Positions 26,955 to 39,318 of a stretch of 64,000 nucleotides of DNA are shown here, one piece after another. The DNA lies in NCBI GenBank assembly GCA_028386065.3, contig JAKUCV010007264.1:63954-127953 (forward strand), written 5' to 3'. Positions within the stretch are counted from its first letter, which is position 1. Each line of letters begins with the position of its first letter. Below the pieces are notes generated by a model, which saw nothing but the letters and a program-made list of their open reading frames with translations, did not search any database and was not told the DNA's origin. The translations under genes were made by a program, and so were the position numbers. The DNA is from Turnera subulata (lineage: Eukaryota; Streptophyta; Magnoliopsida; Malpighiales; Passifloraceae).

Positions 26955-27132
26955 TTTTTTTATGTTCCCATCCACTATCCGGAGCTTTGCCCGACTAATT
27001 TGGATCCAATCTGGGTTGCACACATGAGTATGGTGGGTGAGTCTCTCAATAGGAATTTTCAGCGTATTGAGAACTCGAATCCGAGATCTCATCTAAGCGA
27101 AACCAAATCGCTTAACACTTGGTCCAACCGCA
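26955..27132 (-). mobile_element. tRNA-derived SINE, outer copy of the pair
   Basis: On the minus strand it begins TGCGGTTGGACCAAG, has a box-B-like GATTCGAGTTC, and ends in an A run at 26955-26961. It is related to the copy at 26789..26934. Its target duplication is GCAAGGAGCAAT at 27133-27144 and the similar sequence at 26941-26952, so it entered the upstream target copy made by its neighbour, or the reverse. Confidence 0.72.
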
Positions 27133-27144
27133 GCAAGGAGCAAT

Positions 27145-30100
27145 GTTAAATGCGATCCTATCTGCCCTCATTAAACATCTATACCATAGTCCATGGAGCT
27201 TCTGTGTGGTCCAATTTTCTACAGTGGAGACAATTGGATAATGGGACCATCTGATCTTATAAAGAAAGGTTTCTCACATGTCTCACTCACATGCCATTAA
27301 CCAGTGCCCGGTGCCTTATATCAATATATTTATGGTTCTATACATGTGACGGTCTTTTTCTTGATTTTATTGGAAATCCCCTGTCAATAGTGTGGAGACT
27401 GTTATCAGATCCAATGTTTAGGATCTAAATCTCTGCAACATTTACGCTTAATAACATTTCTGGGTGCAGCTTTTGTCTCCTATTCCATTGTTTTATGCAA
27501 TGTTATGTTAACAAATCCAAGGTGGTTAGTTAATGTGGGTTGGTTTGAATGGCAAGCCACTCGATTTTCGTTGTCTTGAGTTCGACTTTTCTTTTTCTTT
27601 TGAAACTATAGATCACATCCATGGAGATATGCGTGTAATGGTGGTAATTTATCATTTGGGAACCGAAAGAATAATGGACATTACTTTTTCACACAACATG
27701 GAAAAGCACAAACAAACTAGAACAGAGAGCCAACTGCCAAGTAGAACAGAGATAATTGCGACCAAAACAGCAAACGTCGAAATTCCAGATTTCCAATGGC
27801 AATGGCCCATACTGGCAGGAGAGGGATTAATGCATATTTGTGGACATAGTTTAGTTTGTAGTGTCCAGAGGAGATATTAAATATTTTTCCTTGTCGCAAT
27901 TCACAAGCAGAGCACACCCGGACTATCGGAGTAGTTTCTTAATAAATGGAAAGGCAGACCACGTCTCACTTTCTAGTTAATCACTATCCTATCCTATCCT
28001 AATGCATCTGAAAAGACTATAGTAGGCCAAAAATTACTTGATTTGAAGAGCATATGGATTAGTACTCCACGAATAGCCCCCAATCAAACTTGTTAATTTT
28101 TTACATAAAAAGACTAATTTTGACAACCATGCAATTCGCCATCTTGATTCAAATTCCGAAAACTACAAATTATTTGCGCCAAGCAAGCTATTGTTGTAAA
28201 TGACGCCATTGATATAGAAAACAGTACATTCGCTTGTCTTTTTTATTCTTCATATGTTTTTTTTCACAGAATGAGTTTTTAATAGTAATTATATATCTAA
28301 TCAATAATTAAACATTTTTCATGCAAAGAAAAAGTAAATTATTAAATCTTTTCTCTTCAAAAATGATATTGAATGATGGTTATTGATTACAGAATTTGAA
28401 TGGATCATTTGATAAGTGAGAAATGTTTTAAGAATACAATCTTTTTCTAGCATCATTCAAAAATTTCTTGGTATACAATACAATAATAATTCTTAGACAC
28501 TTTTAAAAAAAAATATAATAATAATAATAATACTTACTGATTAATAAAAATATAGATATAATAATACAATAGTAGAGTAAAAATAGACCAAGGAAAATGA
28601 ATATGTAAGAGAAGAGAAGAGAGACTTACTTGTACTTGTGCAAGGAAATGAATGGTGAATAGGTGATTCCAAAAAAAAACTTTTCTGCATTTGTAGTAAC
28701 AAACTATTATTAAGAATACAGTTAAAATGAAATTTTAATATACAAAGAAAATAATTATATTTCTTTACTTTTGCAATAAGAGATTCGGAGAGTTTGAATG
28801 ACTTCAATTGAGAGTGTAACAGTACTAAAAAAGTGATTGAGTGACCTATATAAATAGAGAAAAGAGTAAGAAGTAATTAAATCACTTCTATAAAATTACA
28901 ACTAATCTTAATTTTTTTAAAAAAATAAAGTTTAAAATAGGATAGGTACATATCTGAAACATTATCAAGGTCGAGAGATAAAAAATAAATTAAATTACTT
29001 CTATAGTACCCAACTTAAGCGTAAAACTATTTAAAAGTTTTAAAATTTTTGAATAAGATAAGTACATATCTTATTTATCTATTACATTATCTAATATAAT
29101 ACCACATGTCTTCCTAATATTCTCTTATACTTACAGGTGTCAACTCTTCAATTGTTGCTGAGATGTGTCTCTCCTATTTATATATATAATAGATAATATG
29201 TTGGTCCTTTGCTCATTGTAGTTCATTCTATTATTTTTTTCCCTTAAACTGAATTCATTCATTATCCCTCATCCTTGGAATTATTGATTATAAACTCACT
29301 AATAATGTAAGAATATAATGGAGAACTAAAAAAACATAATTCTCTCTCAAGCATATGAAAAATGGGAACCTATATAGACGAAAAATACAATGTGAAAAGG
29401 GTAACTCCATGATGAATATATCCCAGTGAGTGATGTAGTCAAAATAAATGGGATTTTATTGAATCTATAATTCTCTCTCAAGCCTAAAGTCATCAAAAAA
29501 GATAAATTGAATTCTATATATGGATAGGCTCTTATATTTATAGGCCCTAGATAGAGTGAATAAATCTTACTCAAGGAGTTTAGGAATCCTTGGTCCCCAA
29601 GTTTCAGATTTTGGGTAGGATTCCTGGGTTTCATATTTCCCGTGAGGTATTATTCACTACTGGCTCCAAATAGTGCTTATTGATGGACTTGCATGGAATA
29701 GGTTGGGCATCGTTGGACTACTATTTCTCTTGATCTAGCAAGTTTCATTAGGACTTTATTCCAATGACCCAATGCATAGGGTTGGGCTTATTATTTTAGC
29801 CATATCAATCCCGAAATCAGTGAACATATGCCATTTATTAAAAGTAAAATAACCTGTTCATGTGCAAAAGCACTCCTAATTTCTCCGGAGATCATGGTGT
29901 TACAACTTGAAGTCCATCTTACTCGGTTATCCTCGTCGGCCTGGTCATCGTTGGCACCAACATCACCATCACTACCGTCACCCTCATTGTCGCCACCAAC
30001 GATGTCGCCGCCATGACTACAGCTGCAGCTTCCGCTCTTCATTATAACCATAACCAGTGATAGCTTACATGAAAGAGAGTAGTTGAAGAACAACTTTACC

Positions 30101-30530
30101 AACCGAACTAGACCAAAAAGGCTTTAGAGAATCCAATCTCCAATCAGAAGAAACTTAATTGCTCATAATCCTCACTCATGAAGAACTAAAAGGGACGCGA
30201 AAGGCTTTCAATCCCCAACTTGTATGTTAATCTTCAAATTTTCTCATACACAAAATATCGAGCACTTGTTGTGCAGCTTAGGCAATCCTCCTCCATAGAT
30301 AAGATATGATGAACCTTAATTCTTCGAGGAATAAGGTGCTAGTCTACTAGAGACTCAACCAGAATTGATTGGCAGTGTGTTTTAGAAGACAAATAGCATA
30401 GAAACTAAAAAGAGATGAGAAAGTAAGACAAAGAATGACTATTGTTCATGCCTTTGAGGAGGTAACCAAAAGGAACCCAAGAACAACACAATTAACTAAA
30501 CTTGAAAGACAAAATACGGGACAGACTATG
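27145..30530. other. intergenic DNA without a recognised gene
   Basis: This is AT-rich and ORF-poor. A 115-codon ORF at 27533-27880 has no recognisable motif. A box-A/box-B-like pair near 27535-27600 (GGTTTGAATGG and GAGTTCGAC) could be an old SINE fragment. AATTCTCTCTCAAGC occurs twice, at about 29338 and 29469, hinting at an old duplication. ORFs near 29800-30100 are Ser/Asp-rich low-complexity readings. Confidence 0.4.
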
Positions 30531-30822
30531 GGATTTTTCATCCTTGTGTTTGCGTTTTGGACATTTTTCATCACTGTGTTGAATTTTCAATTAACACGTC
30601 AGTATTTTGTGTGAAAAATCAGAAAAAAATGAAAATGTCTCGGAAATTCAATACAAAGATGAAAAATTGTGTTTGTCGTTTTGGACATTTTTCATCACTG
30701 TGTTGAATTTTCAATTGACACGTCAGTATTTTGTGAGAAAAATCGGAAAAACATGAAAATGTCTTAGAAATTTAATAGAAAGATAAAAAATGTCCATTTT
30801 GTAACACGGAGATGAAAAATAT
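30531..30822. mobile_element. MITE-like foldback element with an internal 124-bp duplication
   Basis: The left arm (30531-30572) and right arm (30782-30822) are inverted copies of about 40 bp with a few mismatches. Both contain ATTTTTCATC, GTGTT and TGGACATTTTT. Between them the block beginning GTTTTGGACATTTTTC repeats directly with a period of 124 bp (30554 and 30678). No coding sequence or clear target duplication was found. Confidence 0.55.
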
Positions 30823-31269
30823 CCAAAATGACTAGAAGATAAAAAAGAGCTGAAAACCAAAACACAAGTAAAAAGAGGAGACCAGCATGTTCTTCAAGTC
30901 CAAGCACATTTTGAAATAAAGTAGTTCTTCATGTCTTGATCCATCCCCACCATTTATTTATCGATAAGACGAGCATTCAATTTCATTCAATTCGAACGAG
31001 AGACTCTACCAACCGATAAAATTAAGGGAAGACAAAAGTTCAGAAGAAAATCGTATTATTTTTCTTTTCCATTATTTTATTAATGAAAGGGCCAAAAAGA
31101 CCAAACAATTACTATACAAGGTGATAACTTTTTTTTCTTTTCCATTTACCTTCAATCTACATAGTTGCTGCTAGCTCTAGCTAGGCGCTTTGGAAGTTGA
31201 TAATGTAAGAAAAATTTGGATAAAAAATTATTTGACTTTGTGACTGATATGTTTCTAGGACCAGGGTTT

Positions 31270-31271
<2 letters not shown>

Positions 31272-31300
<29 letters not shown>
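31272..31300. repeat. (TA)n microsatellite
   Basis: An almost pure AT dinucleotide run. Similar runs occur at 32361-32380 and 33296-33310, bordering the two inverted-repeat elements between them. Confidence 0.9.
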
Positions 31301-31302
<2 letters not shown>

Positions 31303-32360
31303 CGACGGATCCAGAAATATTTTCCAGTGTAGGCAATTTGTTTTTAATTTATTATATATATATATAATCAATCAAAGAATTATTTAATAATTATGAAAAA
31401 ATGAATATTGCTCCTTTGGTGTGATATAAATTGTAAAATAACCAGTTCATCAATTATTAACATTTAGCTTAATCTAAAAGCTAAAATTTAATATTAAAAT
31501 TAATTTCTTGTAAATCATATTTTAAATCTTTATGTCATTTTTGTAAAAGAATTCCTTCAATATATAAATATATAAATAGTAGTTTTCTCGCCAATATATA
31601 ATTGATTCTCTCTAAGCACAAACCCAATAAAATTTATTTTTTAACAATTAATTGAACAACGCAATTATCTTATTTCTTAAAAATTATTTTTAGAACATTG
31701 TTTCATGAAACTTTCTATTTCCAATAGAATTATTTTAACATACAAAATAATAAAATCATTAGATTGCTAGATGTATTATCCAAAAGAATTGTAATCAAAT
31801 ATAGTTATAAAAATATTAAAATGCTCCACTAGGGCTTTTTAAATTGTATTGTAATAATAATTATACTTAGTTTTGAGTTCAGAAAGAATTAAAGTTTAGC
31901 AAGGAAATCTTATATTTGTATGTTCCCAGATTTTTGTTAGGGAAAAAATCAAACTGAATATATTAGAATGATCACCAAAATTCTACTTTAAAAAATAAGA
32001 TAGTAACCAAATACAAATCAACGTTATAAATTCCAACCACATCGAGAACTAAGCAAATTAGAATTTTTATACAGAAAAAGAAAGATAAAGACAAAATATA
32101 AATATAATTTCAATTAAATTACAACTCATATCTTTTTAGAGATTTAATGGTAAATTACATCTCATATCTTCATCAATATAATAAGAGAATTGTTTCCTAT
32201 CATATTAAATTTGTTTTTAAAGAATTTCATCGTAGGCAAGTATGATAAATTAGAACTCATATCTTCGTCTATATAATAGAAGATTTGCTTCCTGTAGTAA
32301 TAAATTTGTTTTCCAAAGATTCCAGTGTAGGCACTTGCATACACTGTGAATCCGTCATTG
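31301..32360. mobile_element. non-autonomous DNA transposon-like element in a TA microsatellite
   Basis: It begins AGCGACGGATCCAG and ends GTGAATCCGTCATTG, imperfect inverted termini of about 14 bp, with TA runs on both sides that could hide a TA-rich target duplication. The interior is very AT-rich and non-coding. Two related units of about 97 bp lie at about 32140-32335, each with CTCATATCTTCRTC and ending near GTAGGCA. The family is not certain; a hAT-like MITE is possible. Confidence 0.5.
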
Positions 32361-32381
32361 TATATATATATATATATATAT

Positions 32382-33295
32382 AGGATTTTTCTATGGTGCT
32401 CCATGAGTATGGTACTCACGCCATTAGGTTCATTGGATATGAATGGTTAAATGATGACCGTTAGATATGATAATTTTATAATAATATTATTTTTTATATT
32501 TTTATATTTATTTTTATTTATACTAAAAAATATTTTAGGTAGGAACTTATCCAAGATGGTAAGATCTCAAATATTATGATAGCTGTTATATTAGTAGTTA
32601 CTCTTCTTAATAAGAGGTCGACCTAGTAACTTTCATAGGTCAACCTAGCAATTTTATAAGTATATGTTTTATTTTGGAGATTTAATAAAAGGTCTACCCA
32701 TTAACTTATAGGTTAACCTATCAATGTTCATGTTAAGGTTGACTTGTTAATCGAAGGGGTCGACCTATTATATTTTCTTTTTATGGTCACCATTGAAGGG
32801 ACTATATAAGGTTGACCTGTTAATTGAAGGGTCGACCTATTATTTTTTTTTTATGGTCACCGTTGAAGGTATTAACTTAATATATATAGAGTTGTTTAAT
32901 TGTGAAAGGTCGACCTGATTAACTAAAGGGGTCGACCTGATTAACTAAAAGGGTCGACCTGATTAATTGAACTGTTAGGTTGACCTGTGATTTTAATGTG
33001 TTGACCTGTTAATTTAAACGTATTGACCTATTAGGTCGACCTGTAATTTTAATGAGTTGACCCATTAATAATAATTAGATCGACCTCCTAAAATGAATAG
33101 GTCTACCTCGACTCTTATTAGTTTTCAAATAAGTTATAAATTTAAGTTTTCGATTAAAATGGAAATAAAAATATTCTTAACTAAGGAAAGTATTTATTAT
33201 TATTTGAATTCTTCAAACTAATATTATATAAAATTTAATTAATAAATAATAATTATGATGAGTACCGTACTCATAGAGCACCATAGAATGACCCT
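32382..33295. mobile_element. inverted-repeat element carrying an array of GGTCGACCT-like motifs
   Basis: The termini are inverted repeats of about 35 bp. The left includes CTATGGTGCTCCATGAGTAT; the right, inverted, includes CTATGGTGCTCTATGAGTAC. Both ends abut TA runs. From about 32616 to 33110, some 18 copies of GGTCGACCT or one- to two-base variants occur at irregular spacing of about 15-50 bp, separated by AT-rich DNA such as GATTAACTAAA. There is no ORF of note. This is a non-autonomous DNA transposon or MITE by structure; the superfamily is unknown. Confidence 0.7.
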
Positions 33296-33827
33296 ATATA
33301 TATATATATAAAAGTTTCTTCCAAAAGAGCTGACACATAAGATTCTAGGAAAAGTTAGCTTAGAAAAGTTAGTTTCTCTAATAACAATAATTTTTCTATT
33401 ATTTATTCTCCTTAGTCTGGAAAAATTATTTAATCTTCATTAATTAAATCTGATATTTATTTAATTGAGTGTATTAAAAATCTCATATGTGTATGTATGT
33501 ACCTACGCACAAAGCCAAGATGGATGGAGTAGGGCTAGTCTAAGACAAGACAGACCGATCTCTATTCTCCTGCTCCGGTTTACAAGGTTTCCCCCTCACT
33601 CTATTGAGTTACAGCCCTCGTTGGGTTCTACAAGGAAGCATATCAATAAGTCCGCAACTAGTGTCAATGTCAATGCCCTTTGCTATCAATGGAATAACCT
33701 TTTTGTTCTACCAATGGGCCAAAAAAAAAGGAGACGGGACCAAGAGGCACCATTTGCTTAAACGAAAGCATCAGCCTATTCTATTAGTAGAACACTTCTG
33801 ATTGAGTGCCAGGAAAAAATCTTATAT

Positions 33828-34634
<807 letters not shown>

Positions 34635-34863
34635 CTTGACTTATAAAGGCGAACATCTGGGCAAGGGAAAGCGCAGTGCGCCTGGTGCAAATGGCTTTTC
34701 TTTTTGCATGATATACCAATCAGAATGGAGGGCCTACCTACGTACATGATTGATAGAATCATGGGGGGGAGGGGGATATAAGATGATAGAAGGCGCAATG
34801 GTAGTTGCGTTGCACAAGATGGTGCCCTTTCACTTCCGCTGACGCACCTTCCTTCGAAGTTTT

Positions 34864-35034
34864 TTTAATCTTCTTTGTCTGAACATGGGTTTGATTTGCT
34901 TCACCTATGAGCACTTTTACCAATTTTGCTTTTATTCATCAAAGCTCATCCTAATCTTCGTCGAGATTACAGCCTTAGCCCTTTCCTATCATCTGTATAA
35001 TGGGGTTCATCATTTAATTAATTCAAAGATTTGA
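34864..35034 (+). pseudogene. sdh3: mitochondrial sdh3 3' fragment (succinate dehydrogenase subunit 3)
   Basis: SDH3 is the cytochrome b subunit that anchors complex II. The frame reads MGLICFTYEHFYQF, then FYSSKLILIFVEITALALSY and HLYNGVHHLI, followed by a stop at 35032-35034. This is the second half of plant mitochondrial SDH3, including the conserved HLYNGVxHL histidine segment. The N-terminal half is missing or frameshifted upstream of 34864, and the C-terminal end is replaced. Confidence 0.85.
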
Positions 35035-35361
35035 TTTGTTCAATATGATAACAAAACTATAGTGGCTAGGAAAGCCCAGATATTCTATGGGAAATTGAAA
35101 ACGTCGAAGTCAGCTGTGGCTTATAAATAGGAAGATGCGGAGATAAGGGGCGAAGGATATTCATGATTAGGTTGGATTCGAATTCGGGTCTGCTCTGCTC
35201 TCTTTAAATCACAAAAGAGTCTTTTTTTTTTTGTATGGGTAGTGAAGAAAACTATAGAGAAAGACGCTTGGTTGTTAACCAACAGAAAGGCATGGGAGAA
35301 AGAATGAAAAGCATTCTTATCGATCTTGAACAACGATAGACTGTACATGAACCCAATTTAG

Positions 35362-35634
35362 ATAAAAGGTGAAGTCGAAGCTACTCGATCATTCAACAAG
35401 GGACAGCAGGAATCTACGCTAGGATCCAACCTGCGCTACCCCTTTCGTTGGCTGCGATTCCGCGCAGAAAGCAACGTAGATAGGGAAAGGACCCTTTTTA
35501 TCATTAAGGAATTGCACTTAAGGGTAGAGGAGTCAGGAGAAGTGATCTTGAATGATGATGATATCTTACGCATCATCGAGTTGGTGAAACAATACTGCGA
35601 AGATCGAAAAGAAATTGAAAAAGTCTGGCAATAG
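35362..35634 (+). pseudogene. unidentified open frame in the organelle-derived block
   Basis: A 90-codon open frame with no ATG near its start follows a TAG at 35359. Its second half, from about LHLRVEESGEVILNDDDILR to the final VWQ, has a protein-like composition. I cannot assign it to a family. It may be the 3' end of a mitochondrial ORF. Confidence 0.3.
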
Positions 35635-35740
35635 GGAATTGAAAACTGGGAAAGGATATGGAGCTCTCCTTTCCCTGTTTTCCTATGAATCGATTAATTG
35701 ACAGTATTTCTTGACTACCTCCATGATCCGATCAATAGGT

Positions 35741-36180
35741 ACAACATAAGCTAGTTTTCTTTTTCTAATTTTTTATCAATTTTATTTGTTTACATTTTCA
35801 CAATCATTATAATTGATTATATTTGATGTAGAAATATATTAATTTTTAGATACTAAGAGAAAAAAAATTTTCTTTCTCCTTTTTTTTTCTTAATTTTTTA
35901 TAACAGAAAGAACTTTCCTTTCATTATTGCCTAAAACTTTTTTTCTAACGGGCAGACATATTTTCCGTGCCAAATTTTTTTCTAGATTAATATTTGATCA
36001 TTTTTTTATAATATTCCCCTTTTTTTTGGTAAATATAATATTTTTCCGTTCGATAAAAAAGCTACTATTAATTTAAACTCTGAAATTTTCAAATTGCTGA
36101 TAATTTTTTTTTTTAGTACAAGATAATATTTTTTTTCCACTCATTGTATGTGAATTTTTGTCATTGGAGGAAATAGATCA
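35741..36180. other. AT-rich spacer
   Basis: T-rich and A-rich runs with no ORF or recognisable repeat. It separates the organelle-like block from the Myb/SANT-like pseudogene. Confidence 0.5.
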
Positions 36181-38184
36181 GTTAGAATAAACTTCCCCAG
36201 AAATTGAAGGAATTCGCCGAATCAGCGTCCACCCTCAGGCAGCCGCGAGAAGCAAAAATAAACCCCGAAAGCCCTAACGCAGGTACACTAGCATTCTTTG
36301 GAAGCTTAGACGGTGGGTTCTAATTCTACATCACCCACTCATTTTCATTGAATGTTACTCGCTCTTTCCATTACTCTTTAAGAATTTGATACCGTTTTCA
36401 AACCCTTCAGCACAATCAGCCGGACATGTAAAATGAATCATGGTATTTTGCAGGTATATATGTATCAGAAGGCATACGAGAACCGTAGCTGCCAGGCTAG
36501 AGAGAAAGGCAAGTACATGGCATGGAGTACCCAAGTGGATCGTTGCCTTGCCAGAACCGGCGAAAGGGAACAATGTGGGTGGCTCTCTTAGGCCCCCTGC
36601 GTATTCCGCCGCTGTCACTACCGTAAATGACAAATTCGGGCTCCAGTTGACTACAGAGCACGTCAGGAATCGGCTCAGGACAAGCAGCTTGGGATTTTGA
36701 AGGAGCTTCTTTCCCACAAGGGTTTCGGGTGGGACGAGACTAGAAAAATGGTTGTCGCGGATGGTTCCTTGTGGAACTACTATGTCAAGGTAAGCCCATG
36801 TGATAGTTGTTTGATGGGGTATTTTCTTTTTAATGGTAGTTCTTTTTAGTAAATTTTGTAATGTTGGTTTTTTGGTTTTTTGGTTTACACTGATGTATCC
36901 TGATGCTAGGCAGTTTAGGGGCAGGTCAGTTGAAAATTACGCGGCGGTGTGTGTGATTATTGGGAATGATCCCATAGCGGCAGGGTATGGCGATGGTGGT
37001 ACTGATGTTGATCATCTGGGTTGGATAGGTAATGAGCGCGGGGGGGGACACCGAGTTTGGAAATGAGGAAAGGCAAAATAAAAAGTTTAGGTGGACGTCA
37101 CAGAAGGAATGGACTTTGTGCTCTTGATGAGATTCTGGTGGAACAAGTGAGGATGGGGAGCAGAATTAATAATGTGTTCAAGGGTATGACTCTGCACTTT
37201 GTGCTTTGAATGAAAAATACCGCCCTGAATTGACAAAAAGACAACATCAGGAACCGGCTTAGAACTTGGAAGAAATAACATGGAATTTCGAAAGAACTAC
37301 TCTCGCATACTGGTTTTAGATGAGATGAAACACAAAGGATGGTTGTCGCCAATGATTCATTGTGGAATGAATTTGTCAAGGTATGCTCCGCCTTGGATTG
37401 TTTATCTATACAACTCTGATACTTACTAAAACAAGTTATATCTCATTTTCTTTGTGGCATCATAGTTTTGCTAATTCCTACTCTTCTCCTTCTTCTCCTT
37501 TTTTTTTTTCTTCAGACTCACCCTGATGCAAGAGTCTTCCATGGGAAAGTGATCTAGAACTATGATCAACTATGTGTTATATTTGGCAATGACGATGGGG
37601 CGGCTTCTACCTCTCCCATTCAAGGAAGCAAGTTGAAAGATGGACTAAAAAACTTGATGTGGATGACCGCAATGGATTACTATCTCAGCAAGATTCTTGT
37701 TGAGCAACTGAGAATTGGGAATAAAAGTAAATTGGACAAGTTGTTAAAGCCAGCAGCATATGTAGCTGCTGTATCAACTCTGAATGAAAGGTTTCAAATG
37801 GACTTGACAAAAGAGCATGTTAAAAACCACTCCCTACATCGCCGTGCCTAGTTTCTTCTTCCAAGGATCATTTGCCCCACTCCGAACAACCATGAAAGAG
37901 GAGGCGCAGTGATGAGCTAATTCTGGAAGCAATGGTATGGCCGCTATTACTACAATGCTTAGTAGGATTGCAGATGCAATGACAAAAAACAACAACAACT
38001 GCTTGGATCAAGTGTTTGAGATGGGTTCAGCGGCTTTGATGATGACCTCATCATTGTGGCCTGTGAATATCTGTCTTCTGAAGAGAAGAGATCAAAGATG
38101 TTGATTTCATGAAATTGGATGATACACTAAGAAAAAAATGGTTACTCAAACGATTATGTGGTCTGTCTAGTTGAACTAAATATA
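36181..38184 (+). pseudogene. Myb/SANT-like (Myb_DNA-bind_3) plant gene, decayed, with several domain copies
   Basis: Functional relatives are plant nuclear proteins with tandem Myb/SANT-like DNA-binding domains. Domain copy 1 spans about 36490-36950. It holds NNVGGSLRPPAYSAAVTTVN, then LGILKELLSHKGFGWDETRK and MVVADGSLW, an intron (GTAAGC after 36789), and HPDARQFRGRSVENYAA. Copy 2 spans about 37255-37600 with LWNEFVK, an intron 37381-37515, then THPDARVFHGK. Copy 3 starts near 37633 (MDYYLSKILVEQLRIGN, PAAYVAAVSTLNERFQMDLT). The C-terminal tail near 38100-38150 reads DDTLRKKWLL. Frameshifts and stops (for example within copy 1 and at TAG 37555-37557) kill it. A 5' exon with a CAGGTAC donor may lie at 36181-36289. 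A gypsy element is inserted at 38189. Confidence 0.85.
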
Positions 38185-38189
38185 TAGAC

Positions 38190-39105
38190 TGATGCAAGTA
38201 ATGGAGCCATCACTTTACCTCGAGGTCCAATTACTAAGGTTTACTCAAGGAGAGTTAGGAATCAACTTCTACGACACATTCAAACCTTGATCACTACGGA
38301 GCTTGATGAACACGCAAGGACCAAGGCTGAGATGGAGCTGACGCCGAAGCCAATCAACTTACTTGCTATTGAGGAGTAATCGATTTCTAGGAAGCAAAGG
38401 GGATCAGTCGACATAGCCCCGGCCTTTATGGCCCTTGTCGACATATCTAAGGATTTTATTCTAGTTTGCCGAAATTTAGTTTACTTTGTGTTAGTTAATT
38501 TCGGATAGGATTAAACATGGGCTTTTAGTATTTTAGTTATTTGGGTTAATGTTGTTTGGGTTTACTTGAGTCCAAATTCAATGTTGGGTTCACTTAAAAC
38601 CTAGTTAGATTTCGGGTTAGAATAGGAGTTAGACTTGGAGACTAAGTCAAAATCCGAATTCCTTAGGAATTGGGACTAGCCGACTTTAGGGTTAGGAATT
38701 TAGTATAAGTAGAGGGTCTTTCTATTGTTTTCGGCAGAGTTGATTATTGATAATAAAATTGCCCATTGAGGTTTTCTTTGATTGTGGATTCAATCGTAAT
38801 TGAGAGTGGATTCTCTTGATTTTATATTAGGGTTTGAGTTTACTTATCAAGTTCTTACTTGTGGCGTTTATTCAATTCCATGTGATTCTAATCCCTTTGT
38901 TGCCTATTCCTTAATTGAGTCTAGGAGGTAAAGAATAGAATTGCTAAAACCCTTTGTTGTGTTTGTACTTCTTTGTTGTCTAATCCGATGCAGAGATTAG
39001 AAGGTGAAGGAGACTTACTCGGCGAGTTTGATTGAGATTGACGATCGGGACGAACAGATAGTTACGGAGGTGGAACTAGTGGAATCTAGGGCTGTTGCCG
39101 TATCA
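38190..39105 (+). repeat. 5' LTR of the CRM-like element
   Basis: 916 bp, TGATGC..TATCA. It contains TATA-like and GATAATAAAA-type signals in the middle (about 38745-38760). Its first 190 bp are the same as the stretch that, in the 3' LTR, encodes the polyprotein tail. Confidence 0.95.
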
Positions 39106-39110
39106 TCTTT

Positions 39111-39122
39111 TGGTAGCGGAGC
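39111..39122 (+). other. primer-binding-site-like motif
   Basis: TGGTAGCGGAGC lies five bases after the 5' LTR, where the tRNA primer anneals in LTR elements. It is identical to the motif in the gypsy elements at 17882 and 53937. Confidence 0.6.
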
Positions 39123-39233
39123 TGAGGTTTCAATCAATCATATCCTTTGTATTTGTGTTTTAATTTAATCGTGGCCTTTCAATTCCTGTTCTTTGTTTAG
39201 TTTTGTCGATTTATAAAAAAAAAAGTGTCAAGT

Positions 39234-39318
39234 TACTGTTCATCGAGTACTGTTCACCGACTACTGTTCATTGAGTACTGTTCACCGACTACTATTCATT
39301 GGTGTTACTGTTCACGAA
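39234..39318 (+). repeat. 14-bp tandem repeat in the element leader
   Basis: About six units of the form TACTGTTCAYYGAV follow in tandem in the untranslated leader, before the gag start at 39858. The variants alternate between CGAG and CGAC endings. Confidence 0.75.

Noticed and set aside
26860..27150. tRNA genes suggested by box B-like sequences
   Set aside because: No cloverleaf can be drawn, there is no anticodon stem, and the units end in A runs with target duplications. They are SINEs.
27533..27880. 115-codon ORF
   Set aside because: No motif, no promoter context and no similarity I can name. Its start overlaps a possible SINE-like fragment.
28500..28540. Short AAT-rich tract
   Set aside because: Ordinary AT-rich microsatellite with no associated structure.
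33465..33801. 98-codon and 65-codon ORFs at the start of the organelle-like block
   Set aside because: They overlap in different frames without a recognisable domain. Mitochondrial intergenic DNA often has such frames.
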